DNA of 64,000 bases, taken from contig NC_063436.1 in the NCBI RefSeq assembly GCF_020379485.1, positions 22,876,423-22,940,422 on the forward strand, written 5' to 3'. This document shows, in pieces, positions 21,924 through 31,804 of the stretch. Source of the DNA: Brassica napus. Lineage: Eukaryota > Streptophyta > Magnoliopsida > Brassicales > Brassicaceae. Position 1 is the stretch's first letter. Every line of letters begins with the position of its first letter. The position numbers were made by a program, and so were the translations under genes. The notes under the pieces were generated by a model. That model had not been told where the DNA came from, searched no databases, and saw only the letters and a list, made by a program, of their open reading frames with translations.

Positions 21924-22030
21924 AAAGGGAATACTCAGACAGCCAAGGGTTACTCTTCAACTTCTGGGTGAAGTGCCCAGATCTGAAACTCTAGTCCACA
22001 ACATTATTGTATCATCACCATATACCCTTT
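21924..22030 (-). ncRNA. Box C/D snoRNA gene, copy 2, dual 25S rRNA guide
   Basis: Same boxes, hairpin and guides as the copy at 21179-21277: box C GTGATGA (22018-22012), box D CTGA (21938-21935). Its terminal stem is different in sequence but still pairs, AAAGGG with CCCTTT. That compensatory change between copies supports a real RNA rather than a random repeat. It is the promoter-proximal member of the minus-strand cluster. Confidence 0.83.
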
Positions 22031-22117
22031 CACAAAAAAACATAAACTAATCAATGAAAAAAATCATACAGATACAAGAAGAGAGAAAGCTCATATGATT
22101 TACAGAAGACAAAAAGC

Positions 22118-22204
22118 ATATAAATACACAGCCACAACCAAAAACTGAGAAATAGGGCTCCCTTCGGCGACGGCTGTAATTTATTTTAGCCTTTTCTTGG
22201 CCCA
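22118..22204 (-). promoter_or_regulatory. Candidate promoter of the snoRNA cluster (site II plus TATA)
   Basis: On the minus strand a TGGGCC site II element (22204-22199) is followed by TATTTATAT (22126-22118), about 90 bases before the first snoRNA. Site II elements are typical of plant ribosome-biogenesis and snoRNA promoters. The same region is upstream of the divergent UGT gene starting at 22360, so it may be bidirectional. Confidence 0.5.
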
Positions 22205-22359
22205 TTTAGTTTCATTGCGCCAGTCTTTCGTGACCCAACAAACAACTTAATCACTGTATAAGCGCGCGCACAACACCTCTCCTTACCATTTCTGTCTAAA
22301 CCAGTCAACACTGAGAAAGACAAAACCCAAAAAAGGAAAGAAAATATAAAACAAATAAA

Positions 22360-23784
22360 ATGAAAATCGAACTTGTGTTCATACCCGCGGCGGAAATTGG
22401 TCATCTCCGGTCAACCGTCGAGTTAGCCAAGAAACTCCTCAACGAAGATGATCGTCTCTCAATCACCGTACTCATCATCCCTCGCCCTTCCGCTGATGAT
22501 TCCGACCACGTTACACCCCTCTTCACGCCGTCTCAAGACCGCCTCCTTCACGTCACCATCTCCGCCGCAGATCAACCACCCGACGTTCCTCTCGATCCTC
22601 AGGCCTACATGGACAACCAAAAGCCGAAAGTTAGAGACGCAGTCTCCAAACTCCTAGACTCGCCGCCGCGGCTCGCCGGATTCGTCGTCGACATGTTCTG
22701 CACGTCGATGATAGAAGTAGCTGACGAGTTCAAAGTCCCTACGTATATGATGTACACGTCAAACGCTGCGTTTCTAGGAATCACGCTTCATCTCCAGTTA
22801 ATGTTCGACGAGAAGAAGTATGACGTCAGCGAGCTGGACGAGTCGGTCAACGAGTTGGACTTCCCGTGTTTGACTCGTCCTTATCCTGTGAAATGTCTTC
22901 CTTATCTCTTCACCTCGAAGCAGTGGCTTCCCTTCTTTTTTGACCAAGCGAGAAACTTCCGAAAGATGAAGGGTATTTTAGTAAATACCGTTGCTGAGCT
23001 GGAGCCTCACTCTTTGAAAATATTCTCCCGCGGCGGTTATGGTGGTGACGACCTTCCTCAAGCGTATCCAGTGGGACCACTGTTGCATCTCCAAAACGAC
23101 GTCGTAGAAGGGAAGCAATCGGAGGTTTTACGGTGGCTCGACGAGCAACCGGCGAGATCCGTCGTGTTCCTCTGTTTCGGGAACATGGGAGGTTTCAACG
23201 AGGAGCAAACGAGAGAAATCGCCGTCGCGTTGGAACGAAGCGGCCACCGGTTTCTCTGGTCTCTCCGGCGTGGATCGCCGGATATACTGACCGAGCCTCC
23301 CGGAGACTACGCGGATCTGGAGGAAGTTTTACCGGAGGGATTCTCGGATCGGACGTCGGAGAGAGGGAAGGTGATCGGATGGGCTCCGCAAGTGGCGGTG
23401 CTGGCTAAGCCGGCGATCGGGAGCTTCGTGACCCACTGTGGATGGAACTCGATGCTTGAGAGCTTGTGGTTCGGCGTTCCGATGGTGACGTGGCCGCTCT
23501 ACGCGGAGCAGAAGATCAACGCGTTCGAGATGGTGGAGGAGCTTGGATTGGCGGTGTAGATACGGAGGTTCTTTAAAGGAGATTTGCTGGGCGGAGAGAT
23601 GGAGACGGTTGCGGCGGAGGATATTGAGAGAGCGGTGAGGCGCGTGATGGAGGAAGGTAGTGACGTCAGGAAGAGAGTTGAGGAGATGGCTGAGAAGTGC
23701 CACGTGGCGTTAGAGGATGGTGGATCTTCGCAGGTGGCTTTGCGTAAGTTTGTTCGAGACGTGGTCGAAAATGTTGTGGTCTAA
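22360..23784 (+). pseudogene. UGT71B-like glucosyltransferase with one in-frame stop
   Basis: A family-1 UDP-glucosyltransferase gene without introns, 475 codons including the final stop. Such enzymes move glucose from UDP-glucose to small acceptors in the cytosol. The N-terminal acceptor domain starts [21 protein letters not shown]. The PSPG sugar-donor box starts WAPQ at 341 and has HCGWNS at 359-364 and AEQ. Codon 400 is TAG (23557-23559), right after the PSPG box, where relatives have a sense codon. The frame stays open for 74 more codons to 23781, with a family-like C-terminus (DVRKRV...KCHVALEDGGSS). Only this one lesion is seen, so the loss is recent or the truncated protein is made. 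Synteny suggests the At4g15260-At4g15280 group. Confidence 0.9.
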
Positions 23785-23963
23785 TTGCATGGAACCATGT
23801 GGAGGCAAAGTTGAAATGAACATAGCTTAATAGTTTCCCACTTTGGATAATACGTTTATGAAACGTTTGAATAAGGTTCTGATGTGTATGTATACCGTTA
23901 AGAATAATAATAATCAAAATTGTCTTATAGAAATGATTGTTGTGTTTCAAAACTTCCAACTGA

Positions 23964-24427
23964 TTGAAGTGTCATAGATGAAATCAGTATAGCAGCTTAA
24001 AGGAGCGTAATGTCACGGCCTTATTCTCGACGATAATGCAAACAATATCATTACATGTTCGGTTGGTTTCTGTATCCATAAGAAACCCCAAGCAGAAGAA
24101 GACACTATTCAAACCGTAGCGAAATGCAAAAAACCAACCATTTTATCAAATCAAGCATATAGCAATTATTAGATATTCAATGAAGTGTCATAGATGAAAT
24201 CAGTATAGCAGCTTAAAGGAGCGTAATGTCACGGCCTTATTCTCGACGATAATGCAAACAATATCATTAGATACAGACCAGTATCCAGTAATACATCTTA
24301 CATGTTCGGTTGGTTTCTGTATCCATAAGAAACCCCAAGCACGACAAAACACTATTCAAACCGTAGCTAAATGCAAACAGCCATACATTTTATTAAATCA
24401 AGCATATAGCAATTATTAAATATCCAC
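23964..24427. repeat. Tandem direct repeat of about 217 bp between UGT and BAHD genes
   Basis: Copy 1 (23964-24180) and copy 2 (24181-24427) share GAAGTGTCATAGATGAAATC and GGTTTCTGTATCCATAAG nearly exactly. Copy 2 has an extra segment of about 30 bases near 24268-24300. The segment lies next to the 3' end of the BAHD gene and may include its 3' UTR. Confidence 0.9.
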
Positions 24428-24480
24428 TACAATTTTTCCACCCATACATTGAGATGTTACTGACTGGCTTGGAATCTTAT

Positions 24481-26132
24481 TTACATCAGCACTGGGGGAT
24501 TTATAATGGCATAAGAAAGCAACTCTTCATCACATAGGAAAGTAGCCATGTCTTGTTTTGGTATCCCTACCCAAGCTTCTACATCTTCACCATCCTTTGA
24601 GTCCATCAACACCACGAACACTATGTTATCGTAGATGTTATGAGAAGCAGGTCCAATCCATACCGGATTACCCCATCCAAAGTCAACCTCATAGAAAGGC
24701 TTCCTACACCAGCTAGACATTGTGTACAAGTCTATACCCGGTCTTAAGTACTCCGACATGAAACTTCCCATCGCAGTCAACAAGTTCTGACCAAGTGTGG
24801 TGGTGGTGATGGTAGTATCATTATTATTACAGCCTTGGAGATTCTCCTTAATCATCTCGTTGACACCTTCTTTAATCTTTCTAAACTCAGCCACGATTTC
24901 ACCGATCTCCAACTCGCTCTCTGCCTCTCTCTTGAGAAAGAAAGCAGATTGTAGGTTCCCCATTGCGTTTTCCGGCAAAACATTAGTGGGGATCCTAAGC
25001 CTCAAGTCCATAGCTTGAGTCATCAGCGTTGACTTTGGAGAAAGTGAGTTAGACCGTGAGGCTTTTGCGGCGCATCTCCAAATAAGCGACATGATGGCTT
25101 CCACACGTGTAGGCACCGGGACGCTTTCGCTAGCGGCTTTGAGTTTAAGCTCAGCGATCTTGGAAGATTCGAAGACGAGTCTCTTTGTTACACATTTTCC
25201 TCGAAGCTTTTAAAGGTCATCAAGGCAAGGAGACTGGTAAGAGCTATAAGGAGGAGGGTAGATTGTAGTTCCTGCGAACTGAGGAACAGGAACACTTGTT
25301 GCTGTCCCTTTCGCTGTATCGGCCCAGGCTCGGACAAAGTTTAACAGTGAGGCTGCGTCGCAGATCTGGTGAGAGATGCCAACAGTGACCGCGACTCCTG
25401 ATCCTGACCCGAAGAAACTGACCATGACTCTCAGCAACGGCCACGTCCCCGCAGATTCTCCCTGCTCGACTTCAGGGAGAAACTCTGCGAGAGAGTCTGT
25501 ATTAGGCCTGTTCTTTTTGGAGACGCCGCGGCCGTGTCAGCGTTTCAAAAATATAAAGCAAATAACTATCATCGTTGTCGCTGGGTTTTGTAAAAACAAC
25601 CGCATCTTCCATTTTTTCCAGTCGCTGCGTCAACTTCAACCCAGCAAATACGACGCTCGAAATTTCAGCGGCGATTCTGTTTTCATGTCTCCGTTTATCC
25701 GTTGCGGCTGTTTTTAATCAGAACATTAAAGAATTTCTTCCTGTCTTAGCTTTATTTTCTGCCGCTGCCGCTAGTCGTAGCGTTTATAAAACGAACAGGC
25801 CTATTGAGGTTTCTCAGGAAGTCCGAGAGGAGGAGAACGGTGCGTGCCTCGGTGAAGATGACTCCTTCGTCGTTGCAGTATACGGAGATGCCTTCTAGAC
25901 GTCCAGCTAGAGGAGGGAAACGTGAGAGAGTCTCGGATAGAGAGGTTTTAAGCCTCCGGGATATGAACTCCAGGGACTCTGATCCGGTGATGGATTTGAA
26001 GAAGAAGGTAGTTGCCACGTAGATTGCTGGACAGCTGAGATCGAACAAGGAAAGTTGGAGGCGATCATGATGAGGTGCGGGTGAAGAAGGCTTGATCACT
26101 TCTCTTCCGGTCACTTCTAGCTTCAGTTCCAT
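24481..26132 (-). pseudogene. BAHD acyltransferase gene broken by a MITE and a nonsense codon
   Basis: A BAHD-family acyl-CoA dependent acyltransferase of specialised metabolism (cytosolic), related to the At4g15390/At4g15400 group by position. The start is at 26132 (MELKLEVTGREVIKPSSP). Without the MITE (25504-25802) and one duplicated ATT the frame is exactly 450 codons, a normal length. The catalytic HXXXD is HQICD near codon 154 and the structural DFGWG is near codon 383. Two lesions exist: the MITE after codon 110, and an in-frame TAA at 25212-25210 (about codon 207, within DDL*KLRGKC). Either one alone removes the C-terminal half. Confidence 0.93.
25501..25805. mobile_element. 299-bp MITE with AGGCCTGTTC ends inside the BAHD exon
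   Basis: The element at 25504-25802 has inverted termini AGGCCTGTTC and a 3-bp duplication ATT on both sides (25501-25503, 25803-25805). The interior has GC-rich words such as GACGCCGCGGC and GCCGCTGCCGC. The 3-bp duplication is compatible with a Harbinger- or CACTA-related source, but ATT is unusual for either. The family is not recognised. Confidence 0.85.
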
Positions 26133-26277
26133 TATTGTCTACCTCAAACTCAACTTTTACTTGAAAAGATATATAAAGAAAAATTAAGTGCTGACAAATA
26201 CGAATACCTTGTTGAGCTTTAAGGCGTGAGTGGATCAGAAATTAGGTCCTTACTCTATGCTATTCAAGAGGATAGTA

Positions 26278-26279
<2 letters not shown>

Positions 26280-26308
<29 letters not shown>
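26280..26308. repeat. Poly(T) tract
   Basis: An uninterrupted run of about 29 T residues upstream of the BAHD pseudogene. It could be the A-tail of a minus-strand retroposon, but no body or target duplication was found. Confidence 0.8.
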
Positions 26309-26358
26309 GACAGCAGTACATCTTTTTCAAAATTATGAAACTTTCAGTTTCATTTGAT

Positions 26359-27667
26359 CACTAGTAGAAATTTTTGATATAGCGACATACTAACCACCAA
26401 AAAAGTTAAGTGCTGACAATTCACAATTTCTTTGCTTAGTTTTCATTAATTTTGTTTCTTAGATTTTTCAGTTTATAATACTTTAATTTATAATTTTATT
26501 TAATATTGTTTTGAATTTAATTTTTAGAATCAAATTTAATAGGTTTTAGATTTAGATATAAGGGTTTGTATGTAAATGTTTAAATCCTGTAAAGTTTGTA
26601 TGTAAATATTTAATTATTTGTATATATAATTTGGTTATATTTTTGTTTTATGATTTAGATTTTATATGCTTATGATTTACATTTTGCTGATTTAGTTTAA
26701 AAATAAGTTTAAAGGCGAAGGTTACTTTTGTTGTCCAAAAAAAAAAGTGAAGGTTATTTTTATGATTTTGGAGTTTGGAATTTGGTGAATACAGGGTTTA
26801 GATTTTAGATATAAGGTTTGTGATTAAGATTTCAAAAATTTATATTGAAAAGTTATAACTTGTTATAAGATTAAGATCTTAGTTTAATTCATATTATAGT
26901 ATTAATTTTTTTGTTTAGTGTTTAGGGTTTCAAAATTTATATGTATTTTAAATGATTAATGTTATTCAAAGTTAATATGCTAATAGTTCTAACAATTATT
27001 TTATGTGTATAGTTAATAGTTATATTTGATATAATGTTTTAATTTCACTATAATAATTAAGAAGTTAAAATTTGAAGATTTAATGTTTCAGATATATGGT
27101 TTGGTGTTTGGGGTATAGGTTTCAAGTTTAAATTTAAGATTTGAGGTTAAAGTTTTTTTTTGGCTTGGAGTTAAAAGTTAAGATTCATGTTTTAAAATGA
27201 TTAGATATATAGTTTTAAATGTAAAATTTAAGTTTAAAGTTTAGGAATTAGATTTTATGATTTTGTATAAAAGTAACGATTCAACTATATTTTCTAATGT
27301 GTAGTAAATTATATTTTATATGAAGAAAATGAATTTTTTTTATCAAAGGATCAGAAAAAAATTAGATCCGGATCTCCTATGGAAATTATTTTGAAGATCC
27401 AAAACAAAAAAAAAAAGTGGTATTTGTTAGCAACAACATATATTTTAAAAATTGTAGATATTTATAAACACGGTTCAAATCATGGCTAAAATAAATATGG
27501 GTTAGCCACAATTTATAGGAAGTGTCTATAAATAACTACAATTTAACCATAGTTATTTTTTTAAATGTGGATATTTCTACTAATATGTGGTTAGACCGTG
27601 ACTTTTTAATTCTAACCACAATTTATTTGCGGCTAATCTGTGGCTATAGTGAATATTTTTACTAGTG
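26359..27667. mobile_element. Non-autonomous CACTA-like element, about 1.3 kb
   Basis: The inverted termini begin CACTAGTAGAAAT and, at the far end, CACTAGTAAAAAT. Both continue into TATAGC-containing subterminal sequence. Subterminal words such as ACCACAATTTAT and GTGGTTAGACCGTG recur near the right end. The flanking triplets are GAT and TAT, so the target duplication is imperfect. The interior is AT-rich with no transposase frame. Confidence 0.6.
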
Positions 27668-28103
27668 TATCTAAAATATATAGCGGTAAACAAAGATTAT
27701 GTATCACTAGTTTAGTTGTCCGAATTGTATTACATAATATATCCATTTTAAGTATGGATATTAAAGTTTTTTTATATAAAAGCTACTTTTTTTTTGGAAT
27801 AGATGAATATCTCAAAAAAAAATCTGCCCAATAATCCAAGAACATCATGCTTTAGCCTGAATTGATAAGGGTTGCCACTCTCTTATTATTGTTCCATTAG
27901 AAACAACTGTGACATAAAAACTTTTTATATTGTTCTATTGATAAATGATAGTCAAAGAAATCATCGTTTCAAATAGTCAATTAATTAGAATTTTGTGATG
28001 CTTTTCGGAATAACTATAATTTGCACCGAAAACTCTATCACCATCACTAAAGAACCATGAACGAAATCGATAAGAACTATCACTACTACTGCTTTAAAAT
28101 ATA

Positions 28104-28332
28104 CTCTTTCCGTTTCATTTTAATTGTCGTTTTAGAATTGGACACACTGCTTAATAAAAAAATAATTTTCTATATTTTATAAATAAAAACATTATTACCA
28201 ATATTCCTAATCCCATAGAAAAATAGATTGGAATAGAAAATCAAAAAAAAATCATTGAAATTAAAAAACCGACACTTGTTTTAAAACAAAAAAAATTACT
28301 CTACAACGAAAACTAAACTGGCACGGATAGAG
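28104..28332. mobile_element. Stowaway-like MITE with TA target duplication
   Basis: The 229-bp element has termini CTCTTTCCGTTTCATTTTAA and, inverted, CTCTATCCGTGCCAGTTTAG, flanked by TA. The termini resemble the plant Stowaway CTCCCTCCGTT consensus (Tc1/mariner class). Confidence 0.8.
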
Positions 28333-28735
28333 TATCAATTACCTTTTATGAACCGAAGATTTGTCTTTCTAAATATATTAGAAGAAACACTAAAACTTTT
28401 TTAGGTTTAAAATAAGTTGGCAATGAAATAGATGAAATAAACAAAAAAAATTAAAAATAAAAGCAAAACAAATTAACCAAACTAATTTCAGAGTTATAGA
28501 ATTTCAAACCATCAGTTTAAAGCACAGTAATTTTTTTTACATCTCTCTCTTGACGTCTAGGCTTCCCTCAACTTGAATTATTTGATCTTTAACACAAAAC
28601 TATTAATAAAAACTATCAAAACTAAATTAATCAAACGACATACAGATAAATTAACCAGTCGATAGGGATAAGTCTACCACTCGGTCATCAAATCTATCAC
28701 AAAGAAAAAATACCATTGTTGAACACTAATCTACT

Positions 28736-30278
28736 TGATGTTAGGAGTTTTCAAGGCTCCTAAGACAAATGTTGTAGTATAAATGATTGTCGAACCAGTT
28801 CTGAGGGATATCAAAGCACTGAGAATGCAAGTACTCACTTAATCTAAGTGCAACCAATGATTTAGAAGGGTTTTAAACTATGACTAAAACTAGAAAGCAA
28901 TAACAGAATGATACTTTCTTGACTAAAGGAAAAGAGAACTCATGGGTATAGGGATTAGACCTTGGGTGATCAAGTATCGAACTAAGGATGGCAAATGATC
29001 AATCAAACTATCAACCTTAAGCCTAGACACAATTCTAAGCAAGCTCTATGTCTAGATGAATGCTCATTTGCTAACATATCTCAAACATCAAATGTCTTTG
29101 GTTGAATAATATGAAAGCAATCATTACTAACAAGTCTATTAGCTATCTTAGCATCTTTAACAACAAATGTCTTTGGCAAAGTATACTAAAAGCCTAGGAG
29201 AGTTGTCTCGGGCATTTCATCGAACACCTTTCGGGTGAGAAATGCCTAAAGATCAACAACTGAGTGGCCAACTCAGAAGATGCATTATGATTACTCTACT
29301 AGCAAGGAAATATGAATGATCTACACTAAAACATCCTAGCTCTAACCTAATCACTCTTAATCTCCATAACCCATGAATTCAAAAGGTGATTACTCACTAA
29401 TCTCCATGATTCCTCTTAAACCCATATTGGATTTCAGATTAATCATGTAGAGAAATAGATAAGAAATCAACAAGAACACAAGAACATAACAAATCAAAAC
29501 CCAAGAGATGAACTTCTCAAGAGAGTTCTTGTGTCTTTCTCAATAGATCAAAGATAAAAGATAATCTGCCACTGGTGGCTACAAAAGATGTTTAAAACAT
29601 AGGTTTTTCCAAGTGCAAAACGTCCAAAATAAATTGCAAAAAGGTCCTTAAGAAATCATGATTTTCGGCAGCAAAATAACGCGGAGCGACTTGCAGGTGT
29701 CGCTCCGGGAAGTCGCTCCAGGGCCGATTTTTGGTGTGTCCGGGCGAGAGGTCGCGAGCGACTTTGGTGTGTCGCTCCAACGGGTCGCTCTGGATCGGGA
29801 GCGACCTTGGTAGGTCGCTCTGAGAGGTCGCTCCAGGCTTCGCTTCGTGTCGTCTCTCCATAAAGACGCGAGCGACCTCGGGGTGTCGCTTTGGGAGGTC
29901 GCTCCGAGAGGGGTGTGAGATGCGAGCGACTTCGTGGTGTCGCTCCGGGAGGTCGCTCTGGGCTCGTTCTCGCGTCTCCGAGTGATGAAACCGCGAGCGA
30001 CTTCTCCCTGTCGCTTTGGTAAGGTCGCTCCAATAGGGAAGTCAGAGCGACTTGGTGGTGTCGCTCCGGACTGGTCGCTCCATGCCTTGCTCGCCCAATG
30101 ACCACTCTAAACACTCCTTTTTGAGCTCCAAATGTCTCCAGAAACTCCATGTGGTACTCAAATACCTGATAGAGACATATGTATGCAAAATGCAACCTAA
30201 ACATGTCTAAATCCTAATCTATATGATGAAAATGTTTATGAATGAATGGATAAAACAATGTAAATATGCAAGATATCA
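28736..30278 (-). repeat. 3' LTR (left copy) of the gypsy TR-GAG element
   Basis: A 1543-bp LTR. On the minus strand the purine-rich tract AAGTTTGGGGGAG lies just before it (30279-30295). It contains the GTCGCTC-rich island at about 29680-30095. Confidence 0.92.
29680..30095. repeat. GC-rich GAGCGAC/GTCGCTC array within the LTR
   Basis: About 20 copies of the heptamer GTCGCTC or its complement GAGCGAC occur in roughly 415 bases, in alternating orientation and separated by 8-30 bases. The rest of the LTR is AT-rich. The alternating orientation can form many small hairpins. The same array is in the other LTR at about 35317-35700. Confidence 0.9.
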
Positions 30279-30922
30279 ACTCCCCCAAACTTGTTCTTTT
30301 ACTTGTCCACAAGTGAACTTTCTAGAACTCATAGGGAGAGAGGTTGAAGGAGGGAGCACATAGCCAAAAGAAACACAACTAGCACACTCTCTTATTACAC
30401 TCTAGCTTCTCTAGGCCTATCTTAACTCTTTTTGTTCTTACACTCATCATCAAGCATCCACACATTCAAATCAACCAACTCTCACATTCATTAAGCACAA
30501 AACATCAGGTGAATTCTTGCAAATGGTCAGTTGGTCCAAGTCATTTGGTTGGGTAAGGGAAGGCTTTTATTCAAGTGATTCAAGAGGTTCAAAACATATG
30601 ATCTTTAAGGTGGTTTACTCTCAAAACAAGTAGCCTTGACATTGCACATAATATATCTAAGAAAGGGACCAACTCATGCATACAATGCTCAATCTCCATT
30701 GTTCTACCCTTTTCCCAAACATACAATTACACAATCATTCCCAAATGTCAAACCCTACTCACATCTCTCACCAAAAGATCCTAAGAACTTTAACTCCTTC
30801 TCTTTGAAATCTACAAGGGATTTTTCACAACCTCAAAACATTTCTTAGCTCCTAACAACTTTGCTAGCCCCCTTTTTCTTTTTTTTTTCTTTTTTTTTCT
30901 TTTCTCTTTTTTTTTTCGTTTT

Positions 30923-30958
<36 letters not shown>

Positions 30959-31804
30959 GCTGGGGGCCAAGACTTTTCAAAACTTGAGCTAGAGGCTTCT
31001 ATACTGGTCCCAATAAAACAATTCACTTAAGCACAAAGAGTCTATTCTTTTCCTTTTTCATTTCTCCCAAATCATAATCACAACACTCACCCCCACCTAT
31101 AGCTAGACAATAGAGTGTCCAATCTAGCAAGAATGAAGATCAAGCATTGTCGTTCCCGATACTCTCAACATTATGCACATGTAAGACTTTCCGAAAAAGG
31201 CCTCACTCATCAAACAATGAAAGCTTAAAAGGAGGAAAAGGTTTTGGGAGTGGTCTACCACTAGAGTTTGTCAAAAAGATTGGCATAAAAGATGTGACAA
31301 CTCCAGTGTGTATAGCCATGACTCAGTACACAAGGGACCCTAAGCAAGAAGCATTAAGTTCATTCATTTCTAATAAGGTTGTAGTTGGCTTCAAAGACTG
31401 AGTTTCAGCAATCAACAAGTTTCAGGAAGGATTTTCAAGGCTCGAAACATACAAGTCTTTTTGAGAGGTGCAAAAGCTACTCAGGTGCAACGTAGTGTTC
31501 TTTACAAGGCATTTAAAATCATTGCTCCCAATGCAAGTGAATGCAACCTATATGCTCTAGACTCTCCTAGAAATGCAAATGATGCAAACTAAATGATTGA
31601 TTTTTTTTTTTTTTTTATATGCAAATAGGTATGCAATGCATGACTCAATGAAACAACATCAAAGCAAACATGATCAAATACTTGGTACCTCCCCCAAACT
31701 TGAGTTACACAGTCTCTGTGTCGTCAAGTAGAGAGAGATACCGAAAAGAAAACTAATATGCAAAAATGAAATGGTATATACAAGGGAGTGTGGTGGGTTA
31801 CCTT
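30279..31804 (-). other. Non-coding 3' internal region of the TR-GAG element
   Basis: This stretch lies where pol should be. It holds no polymerase motifs in any frame. A T-rich low-complexity tract lies at about 30875-30958. A purine-rich primer tract borders the LTR. Confidence 0.75.

Noticed and set aside
29592..30204. Minus-strand frames of 89 and 182 codons rich in Arg, Pro and Ser (also 35230-35812)
   Set aside because: They translate the GTCGCTC repeat array in the LTRs and owe their length to its composition.
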